DNA of 64,000 nt from CAYPNP01 sp964412195 (lineage in GTDB: Bacteria > Acidobacteriota > JAAYUB01). This document shows, piece by piece, positions 57,847-64,000 of the stretch (position 1 is its first letter; every line of letters starts with the position of its first letter). Where the stretch lies: the NCBI GenBank assembly GCA_964412195.1, contig CAYPNP010000007.1, forward strand, positions 1-64,000, given 5' to 3'. A model generated the notes under the pieces. The model was given only the letters and a program-made list of their open reading frames with translations, searched no databases and was not told where the DNA came from. The translations under genes and the position numbers were made by a program.

Positions 57847-60135
57847 TTGAAGCCCCATCGTCTCGTCTTTTGCGCGGTTCTGCTGCTCGCTGCCCGCGCC
57901 GCCTTCTGCCCCGCTGCCCAGGTTCCCGACCGCCAGCCCGCCATCATCGAGCTGGCCGGGCCCGGCGACGCGGCGGCCCTGATCCGGCTGGGTCTGGACG
58001 TGGACTTTGTCGACCGCTCCTACGCCCGCGTGTACGTTTCCGAGGAAGAATTCCAGAAGGCCGCCGCCAACGGCTGGCCCATCTTCTGGATCCCCAACGA
58101 GGCCCAGGAGATGTTCCGGCAGCTGAAGGCCTCCGGCAAGCTGAGCCTCAACCCCCTGGAGGACTACCACGACTACGCCGAACTCACCACCGAGCTCCAG
58201 AACCTGGCGGCCACCCACCCGGCCATCTGCCAGCTCTACTCTGCCGGAAAGTCGGTTCAGAACCGCGACCTGTGGGCGCTCAAGATCTCCGACAACGTCG
58301 GCGTCGAGGAAGACGAACCGGAATTCCGCTACATCGCCAACATACACGGCGACGAGGCGGTCGGCCGGGAGATGGTGATCTACTTCGCCCGCGAACTGCT
58401 GAACAACTACGGCTCCGACACCACCCTGACCGGCCTGGTCAACGAGACCGAGATCTGGCTGATGCCCTCCATGAATCCGGACGGCTTCGAAGCCGGCGAT
58501 CGCGAGAACGTCAACGGGCAGGACCTCAATCGCGACTTCCCCGACCGCATCGACGACCCGGTCAACACCACCGCCGGGCGCCAGCCGGAGACGGCCGACA
58601 TCATGACCTTCTTCAGCGCCCGCCGGCCCGTGCTCTCGGCCAACTACCATGGCGGGGCCCAGGTGGCGAACTATCCATGGGACAATTCCGAGCTGCCCTC
58701 GGGGACTTACGCCGCCTGCCCCGACGATGATATCTACATCTACGTCTCGCAGCAGTACGCCAACTACAACACCGACCTCCTGAACGGCGGCTTCCCCGGC
58801 GGCATCACCAACGGCGTCGACTGGTACAGCCTGTCCGGCGGCTTGCAGGATTACAGCTATGTCTGGATCGGCGACATGCACATCACCCTCGAGATCAGCA
58901 ACACCAAGTGGCCCGCCTCCAGCCAGCTGGCCACGTTCTGGAGCCACAACCATGACAGCATGATTCACTACCTCGAGCAGGTGCACACCGGCGTGCGCGG
59001 CCTGGTCACCGACGCCGCCACCGGCGCGCCCGTGGCGGCCACCCTCACCATCGTCGGCCGCGACATGCCCTTCTACACCGATCCCGACGTGGGCGACTAC
59101 CATCGGCCCCTGCGGCCGAACACGTACGCCGTGCACGTCGAGGCCGAGGGTTACCTGCCGGTCACGGTCAGCAACGTGGTTGTCACCAGCGGCGCGGCCG
59201 TCCGGGTGGACATCCAGATGACCGGCACCGGTCACACCGTTCTGCAGGACTACGCCCTGGCCGAGGTGGAGGGCAATGGTGACGCCTATCTCGATCCTGG
59301 CGAAACGTGGACCATGGCCATCACCGTCCACAACACCGGCGCCGCCACGGCGCACGACGTGGCCATCGCCCTGACCGCCCCCGGCTCACCGGTGCAGATC
59401 CTGGCCGGCGCCTACGAGCTGGGAGACATCGCCGCCGGAGGGACCGCCACTACGCCGCAACCCCACTGCCGCTTCCTGATCGAGGGGGACGCCGACTGCG
59501 CCGAGGCGTTGAACTTCCACCTGGACATCAGCTCCACCGAGGGACCGCAGACAGCCGATCTCACCGAAACCATGGGCTCGACCACCCAGGTGAGCCAGGC
59601 CAGCACGGACGTCCCCAAGTCCATTCCCGACAACAACACCAGCGGGGTCAAGAGTTACACCTCCATTACCGCCAGCGGACTGATCCAGGCGCTCCGGCTG
59701 CATGTGGACATCACCCACACCTACGTCGGCGACTTGTGGATCCAGCTGAAATCCCCCGCCGGCACCACCAAGGCGGTGTGGAACCACCAGGGCGGCTCCG
59801 CCGACAACATCCACCAGGACTTCGACCTGACCGACTTCGACGGGGAAAACATGCAGGGCAGCTGGGAACTGTGGATAACCGACACCGCGTCCCAGGATGC
59901 GGGCACCCTGGATGCCTGGTCCCTCCTGGTGACCACGTCGGAATGCAATCCCTACAGCGGGCTGACGGGTGACCTGAACAACGACGGGGCGGTCACCGCC
60001 CAGGACCTCTCCTTGCTGGCCCACTATCTCGCCGGCAACCTCGACGCCGCCCAGCTGATGCTGTCCCGGGCGGACATGAATCACGACGGCGCGCTCAACG
60101 CCGTCGATATGTGCCTGCTGCTCCGCAGCCTCTGA
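57847..60135 (+). CDS. Secreted M14 zinc carboxypeptidase with P-domain and dockerin
   Basis: A 762-residue exported metallocarboxypeptidase. A signal peptide occupies 1-24. The M14 catalytic domain spans about 100-380 with zinc ligands H167 and E170 (HGDE), the NPDGF and DLNRDFP motifs, a third ligand His in NYHGG, and the catalytic Glu in ITLEISNTK. Then come a carboxypeptidase-regulatory-like beta domain (about 385-465), an Ig-like domain, a proprotein-convertase P-domain (about 590-695; THTYVGDLWIQLKSPAG), and a C-terminal dockerin-type repeat (GDLNNDGAVTAQD, then ADMNHDGALNAVD). The start is TTG at 57847 with GGAGG 6 bases before it. A strong terminator follows. Confidence 0.9.
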   Translation: MKPHRLVFCAVLLLAARAAFCPAAQVPDRQPAIIELAGPGDAAALIRLGLDVDFVDRSYARVYVSEEEFQKAAANGWPIFWIPNEAQEMFRQLKASGKLSLNPLEDYHDYAELTTELQNLAATHPAICQLYSAGKSVQNRDLWALKISDNVGVEEDEPEFRYIANIHGDEAVGREMVIYFARELLNNYGSDTTLTGLVNETEIWLMPSMNPDGFEAGDRENVNGQDLNRDFPDRIDDPVNTTAGRQPETADIMTFFSARRPVLSANYHGGAQVANYPWDNSELPSGTYAACPDDDIYIYVSQQYANYNTDLLNGGFPGGITNGVDWYSLSGGLQDYSYVWIGDMHITLEISNTKWPASSQLATFWSHNHDSMIHYLEQVHTGVRGLVTDAATGAPVAATLTIVGRDMPFYTDPDVGDYHRPLRPNTYAVHVEAEGYLPVTVSNVVVTSGAAVRVDIQMTGTGHTVLQDYALAEVEGNGDAYLDPGETWTMAITVHNTGAATAHDVAIALTAPGSPVQILAGAYELGDIAAGGTATTPQPHCRFLIEGDADCAEALNFHLDISSTEGPQTADLTETMGSTTQVSQASTDVPKSIPDNNTSGVKSYTSITASGLIQALRLHVDITHTYVGDLWIQLKSPAGTTKAVWNHQGGSADNIHQDFDLTDFDGENMQGSWELWITDTASQDAGTLDAWSLLVTTSECNPYSGLTGDLNNDGAVTAQDLSLLAHYLAGNLDAAQLMLSRADMNHDGALNAVDMCLLLRSL

Positions 60136-60159
60136 AAACGCTCCGATCGAGAGACACAA

Positions 60160-60187
60160 GGGCGGCCTCACGGCCGCCCGTTTTTTT
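60160..60187 (+). terminator. Intrinsic terminator after the M14 carboxypeptidase gene
   Basis: A perfect 8-bp GC stem (60160-60167 with 60172-60179, loop TCAC) is followed by a T-run of seven at 60181-60187. It lies 25 bases after the stop codon and between convergent genes. Confidence 0.93.
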
Positions 60188-60210
60188 CAGCGCGGAGTCG
60201 GCGCCTGGTC

Positions 60211-61188
60211 TCAGGGGCGCCCGCGGCGGCGCGGCGGGTGGGACGTCTCCGCGAACTGGCCGAGGAGGCCGGCGAGCTCCGGCGGCAGCGGCGAGGTGAA
60301 CTCCACCGTCTCCTTGCGCCAGGGATGGTGGAACCGCAGCCGGTGGGCGTGCAGGAAGAAGCGCCCCAGCCCGGCGATGGCCTGGCGGGCGCGGGGGAGG
60401 CGGACCTGCTGGTCCCGGCCGCCGCCGTACAGGGCGTCGCCCACCACCGGATGCCCCACCGACGAAAGGTGGACGCGGATCTGGTGGGTCCGGCCCGTGT
60501 GCAGCACCACCCGCAGCAGGGTGAAGCCGTCGAATTCCTTCTCCACGAACCACTCGGTCTTGCTGGGACGCGAGCGGGGCGCGTGGGTGGTCATCTTCAT
60601 GCGGTGGACCGGGTGGCGGCCGATGGGCTTCTCGATGACGCCGTGCCGCGCCTCCATGGCGCCGTGCACCAGGGCCAGGTACTCCTTGTACACCGTCCGC
60701 CGCTGGAACATCTCGGAGAGCTTGAGCATGCTCTCCTCGGTGCGGGTGATCAGCAGCAGGCCGGAGGTTTCCTTGTCCAGACGGTGGATGATCCCGGGGC
60801 GCAGCAGCTGCTGGCCGGGCAGCGCGCCGAAATGGTGGATCAGGGCGTTGGCCAGGGTGCCGTCGGCGACGCCGGCCCCGGGGTGCACCACCAGGCCGGC
60901 GGGCTTGTCGAGGACGATCAGGTGGGCGTCCTGGTAGAGGATGTTCAGGGGGAGGTCCTGCGGGGCGAGGTCCGGCGCCGGGCGGGGGGTGAGCCGCAGG
61001 ACGACCTTGTCCCCCGGCTTCAGGCGAGCGCTCGGCTTGACCGGCAGGCCGTTGACCGTCAGGAGCTGCTGCTCGATGCACGCCTGCAGCCGGGCGCGGC
61101 TGACCCCGTCCACGTGCAGCAGGACGGCCCGGTCCACCCGCAGGCCGGCCTCCGCCGGCGCCGCGGTGAACTTCTTGACGCGCTCCAT
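60211..61188 (-). CDS. rluD: 23S rRNA pseudouridine synthase RluD family
   Basis: A 325-residue pseudouridine synthase. An N-terminal S4 RNA-binding domain (about 10-75; LQACIEQQLLTVNGLPV) precedes the RluA/RluD catalytic domain with the active-site Asp in HRLDKETSG, plus the LDKPAGLVVHPG and GRTHQIRVH motifs. It would isomerise uridines in 23S rRNA helix 69. The start at 61188 (MERVKKF) fits the family. It is 5 bases after the small membrane protein gene and in the same operon. The Pro/Arg-rich last ~15 residues are unusual but short. Confidence 0.94.
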   Translation of the reverse strand: MERVKKFTAAPAEAGLRVDRAVLLHVDGVSRARLQACIEQQLLTVNGLPVKPSARLKPGDKVVLRLTPRPAPDLAPQDLPLNILYQDAHLIVLDKPAGLVVHPGAGVADGTLANALIHHFGALPGQQLLRPGIIHRLDKETSGLLLITRTEESMLKLSEMFQRRTVYKEYLALVHGAMEARHGVIEKPIGRHPVHRMKMTTHAPRSRPSKTEWFVEKEFDGFTLLRVVLHTGRTHQIRVHLSSVGHPVVGDALYGGGRDQQVRLPRARQAIAGLGRFFLHAHRLRFHHPWRKETVEFTSPLPPELAGLLGQFAETSHPPRRRGRP

Positions 61189-61193
61189 TCCGC

Positions 61194-61400
61194 TCAGACC
61201 TGGATGATGCGGAAATAGAAGAGGGTGCCGATGATGATCAGCACCAGGCCGCTCCCGCGGAGCAGGTTGAGGATCAGCGGGGCGTTGCCCGGCTGCTGGC
61301 CGCCCCGCTTCCACGTCCAGAGCAGCACGCGGGGCACCACCACGAAATCCAGCAGCCCCGCCAGGAAGAACACGTAACTGATGAGGTCGGGTGTACTCAT
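61194..61400 (-). CDS. Small two-helix membrane protein
   Basis: A 68-residue protein with two hydrophobic helices (about 8-28 and 44-64) separated by a basic loop (LLWTWKRGGQQ). No family is recognised. The gap to rluD is 5 bases, so it is probably made together with it. Possible roles are membrane scaffold or small regulatory protein, without evidence. Confidence 0.65.
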   Translation of the reverse strand: MSTPDLISYVFFLAGLLDFVVVPRVLLWTWKRGGQQPGNAPLILNLLRGSGLVLIIIGTLFYFRIIQV

Positions 61401-61492
61401 AAATTCCCTGCCGTCGCGTCGGGGGATGGGACGATGCGGGTACGGCCCGCGGGGTCATTGTATCCCAAACCAGCCGGTGGCCGCAGCGAAAA

Positions 61493-64000
61493 TCACTCGA
61501 CGGCCATGGGCGGGACGGCGGAGAGGAACTGCAGGCTGGTGTCCCCGAACAGGACGTAGCCCAGCAGCCCCTGGTCCGCCTGCACCTCGATCCAGCCGCC
61601 GAGGAGCGGAGCGAGTCCCGGGAAATAGGAGGGCCCGTTGATCATGTCCGAAAGCCGGGCGCCGGGGCCGATCGTCAGGCTGACGGGTGCGGCCAGCGGC
61701 TGCCCCGCGGGGTCATGGAGGGTCACCGTAACATGGGCGTCGGCATCGGCAGAGGGATTCAACAGCGCCAGTCCGGTGAAATACTCGATGGCGCCGGCCC
61801 AGCCGGAGGCAATGTGGCCGAAGAGCATCCGCTTCAGCGCCGTGCGGGCCAGCGGCTGGGATGACAGGTAGGTGCCCGACGCGCTGCCGTACAGGACAGC
61901 CCCCTGCACCAGGCTGCGGGAGCAGCGGGCGCGGATCCAGCCGTCCAGGATGCCGCCGCCGGGTGACAAGCCGAACAGCTGCTGGACGTCGGCGGCCCGC
62001 TTCTCCCCGGGGTTGAGGTGCAGCGTCACCTCGGTGCTCAGCGGGGCGCCCCCGACGGTGTAGAACGCCGTCAGGACGATGTCGGCGGCCGCAGCGGGAT
62101 CGGCGTTGAGCAGCGCCAGCCGGGTCCACCAGCCGCCGCCCACGGCGAACTGCGGCGCGAAGAGGTCCACCGGCGCCGGCACCGGCGTCGGCTGGCCGTC
62201 GGCCGCCGCCAGGATGTCCCGCTGGGGCTGGAGCGCCAGGACCGCCAGCAAGTCTCCGGTGGCCACCTGGCTCGCGGCGGCCACGGGAGCGCTCGACCGC
62301 AGCAGGACATAGTCCGTGTCCGCCAGGTACTGCGTGGAGAAGGCGGCGGCCAAGTCCACTTCCACCTGCCCCCGGGCCGGCAGGTACCAGCCGGAGCTGG
62401 TGGCCGCCGGGACGCCGCTCGTGTTGTAGTGGTGCAGCTCCAGAAGGAACGAGGCGGGGGAGGCCATGGGATTGATCACCACCAGCCGGTTCTGCGCCCC
62501 CCACTCGGTGACCACGGCCGGCGCCAGCCAGCGGGTGGCTAGGTCGGCCAGGGCCGGCGTGCCGTCCAGGGACTGGCCGGCGAAGTCGCCGTTGAGGGAG
62601 AAGGCCTGCACCGGCGCGTCGGAGGCGAGCCGCACCCAGCCGGGATCCGGAGTGGAAACGCCGAAGAACCCGGAAGCCCCCCCGGCCATGTTGATCGCCA
62701 GCTGGCCGGGAGTCAACTCCAGTTCGAGGGGATTGAGCGGGTTGGGATTCCCGACCGGCGCGCCGGTGCCATCCAGCCAGCTCAGCTCGCACGCGGCGGG
62801 TTCGACGCCACCGTCGACGATGGAGATCCCGGTGTAGTCCGCGCCGGAACCCCGGACGTCCGGCAGGTACACGGCCCGGTGGCGCAGCGGCAGCACCCGC
62901 GTGTAGGGCAGCGGCACCGTGACCTCCCGGGCTTCCCCTTCCAGGTCCAGCTGCACCCGTCCCGGAAAGGCCTGCAGGTCCTGCGGCCGCGCCAGGCAGG
63001 CCCAGCCGGACAGCCAGGGCAGCACCGTGGCGGCGCCGGCGCCGATCGTGCGCGAAGGGTAGGTCTGGCCGGCGCCCAGGGCGATGAGGCCGAGCCCTTC
63101 CGCCGCGTCGTCCAGTGGCCGGCTGGCGTTGTAGTCCGGCCCCAGCACCAGGAAGTAGTTTTCGGCGGTCAGGTAACCGTACCCCGGCCACTGGCAGCGG
63201 GCCTCGATCCGGTACCAGCCGGGGGGCCAGTTCTCCGTGTGGCCGATCTGGTACCAGTTGTAGCCGTCCGATCTGTTCAGAATGACGTAAGGATTGCCGC
63301 CGTTGGAGGCCGTCCAGACCAGGTTGCCGTTGGCGTTGTAGATGCTCACGTACACCGGCGTGGATCCCGTCAGGACCACTTCCCGGGTGCTCCACGGATT
63401 GACGGGGCTCACCAGCCTGCGGAAGGCGAACACGTTGAAGAACGAGGGATTCGCGACGGTGAAATACGTCCCCGCCCCGGCGAGACCGAAGGCGGTGTAG
63501 ATGCCGAGGAACGCCCCCGGCCGCGAGACGGTGTTGGCCACCGCCCGGGACCGCACCCACCGGCTGACCGGCAGGACGCCGTCCACCGGCTGAGGCTGGG
63601 CCACGGCGGCGTCTACGGCCTCGTAGAACGCCGCCTCCGACACGATGACGCCGGTCTTTCGCTCGCGGAGCGCGGCGTTCAGCGCCGCCAGGTAGGTGTA
63701 CCCCGCGGGGTAGCCGCCGTATGTGGGCGACTGGGTGGCCGCCAGGGTGAAGAACAGGGCGGGCGCGCCCCGGTAGATCAGGTCGGGCAGGGACTTGTTG
63801 AACGAATAGGCGGTGCCGCCCATGACGTCCGGCCCCATGGTGTTCCACATGTCGAAGTACTGGAGGTTCACCTGCGGGGTCCGGCCCCGCACGTCGCGGA
63901 TCTTGTTGCGGTATAGGTATTCCGCCACCAGTTCCGCGGCGCACTCGTTCATGCCCTCCTCGGCCCAGGAGGCGAAGAGCCCGAAGTCGTCGTGGTAGGA
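61493..64000 (-). CDS. Large exported protein, C-terminal 835 residues; possible metallopeptidase
   Basis: The frame is open to the right edge of the window, so the N-terminus, including any signal peptide, is missing. The first visible residues, with FASWAEEGMNECAAELVAEYL, resemble the third-ligand helix of gluzincin-type peptidases (E..W..EG..E.A..L). If so, an HExxH helix would lie just beyond the edge. The remainder (about 200-835) is a series of beta-rich segments with no recognised domain. The family is uncertain. It is tandem with the small membrane protein gene after a 92-base gap. Confidence 0.6.
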   Translation of the reverse strand, partial: SYHDDFGLFASWAEEGMNECAAELVAEYLYRNKIRDVRGRTPQVNLQYFDMWNTMGPDVMGGTAYSFNKSLPDLIYRGAPALFFTLAATQSPTYGGYPAGYTYLAALNAALRERKTGVIVSEAAFYEAVDAAVAQPQPVDGVLPVSRWVRSRAVANTVSRPGAFLGIYTAFGLAGAGTYFTVANPSFFNVFAFRRLVSPVNPWSTREVVLTGSTPVYVSIYNANGNLVWTASNGGNPYVILNRSDGYNWYQIGHTENWPPGWYRIEARCQWPGYGYLTAENYFLVLGPDYNASRPLDDAAEGLGLIALGAGQTYPSRTIGAGAATVLPWLSGWACLARPQDLQAFPGRVQLDLEGEAREVTVPLPYTRVLPLRHRAVYLPDVRGSGADYTGISIVDGGVEPAACELSWLDGTGAPVGNPNPLNPLELELTPGQLAINMAGGASGFFGVSTPDPGWVRLASDAPVQAFSLNGDFAGQSLDGTPALADLATRWLAPAVVTEWGAQNRLVVINPMASPASFLLELHHYNTSGVPAATSSGWYLPARGQVEVDLAAAFSTQYLADTDYVLLRSSAPVAAASQVATGDLLAVLALQPQRDILAAADGQPTPVPAPVDLFAPQFAVGGGWWTRLALLNADPAAAADIVLTAFYTVGGAPLSTEVTLHLNPGEKRAADVQQLFGLSPGGGILDGWIRARCSRSLVQGAVLYGSASGTYLSSQPLARTALKRMLFGHIASGWAGAIEYFTGLALLNPSADADAHVTVTLHDPAGQPLAAPVSLTIGPGARLSDMINGPSYFPGLAPLLGGWIEVQADQGLLGYVLFGDTSLQFLSAVPPMAVE

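Overview
The window is high-GC bacterial DNA that looks like a member of the Acidobacteriota. The signs are a VWFA-related protein of the type first catalogued in acidobacteria (12151-13059), a large Oar-like TonB-dependent receptor with a carboxypeptidase-regulatory N-terminus (13261-16431), a GWxTD-domain protein (16519-18123), secreted proteins with dockerin-like C-termini, and a full-length NifU/NifS pair with no nitrogenase genes nearby. No rRNA, tRNA, CRISPR array, transposase or phage gene was recognised. This is chromosomal core plus lineage-specific sequence rather than a mobile island.

Layout. 1-1332 (minus): a membrane protein cut by the window edge and a polyprenol/phytol-kinase-like protein. 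1524-7672: DEAD-box helicase, methyltransferase, HAD phosphatase, secreted beta-helix protein and a small alarmone-type hydrolase. 7829-9951: a DNA alkylation repair pair (Ada-AlkA fusion, then Ogt). 10108-18123 (minus): tRNA methyltransferase TrmB with a C-terminal extension, a Na+/Ca2+ exchanger, the VWFA protein, the TonB receptor and the GWxTD protein. 18801-20739: a B12-binding radical SAM enzyme and a small coiled-coil protein with a clear promoter.

20869-29836 (minus) is the most unusual part. It is a tightly packed run of nine genes: PP2C phosphatase, small helical protein, TPR protein resembling type III secretion chaperones, FliA-like sigma factor, FliG-like protein, FliH/SctL-like protein, FHA-TM-repeat membrane protein with SctD-like architecture, exported TPR protein, and tail-anchored double-FHA protein. 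It combines flagellar/type III stator, switch and sigma parts with phosphothreonine signalling (FHA plus PP2C). No export gate, ATPase, filament or needle gene lies within the window. I regard it as the best candidate for an undescribed system.

29968-33964 (minus): panB-panC-DUF2520, whose overlaps suggest the DUF2520 protein could be the missing ketopantoate reductase, then an anti-sigma/ECF sigma pair. 34057-36980: a TrkA-type K+ channel, class II aldolase, PilZ protein and mannose-6-phosphate-isomerase-type cupin. 37128-47771 (plus): a long operon for rod shape, running FecR-like protein, GGDEF cyclase, MreB, MreC, MreD, PBP2, RodA and a TIGR03960-type radical SAM protein. A sigma70 promoter with a perfect dyad over its -10 box precedes it.

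47772-64000: an AroD-AroE fusion, a secreted NIDO/PPC-type protein, an FmdB-like zinc ribbon protein, NifU-NifS, a UvrD/PcrA-like helicase with a TonB-C-like protein, a secreted M14 carboxypeptidase with P-domain and dockerin, RluD with a small membrane protein, and the C-terminal part of a large exported protein that may be a metallopeptidase.

Several intergenic gaps carry low-complexity repeat units in mirrored halves that could fold into hairpins. They occur between convergent genes in some cases and tandem or divergent genes in others. Everything here comes from reading the sequence. Family names are assigned from visible motifs, and no database search was run.
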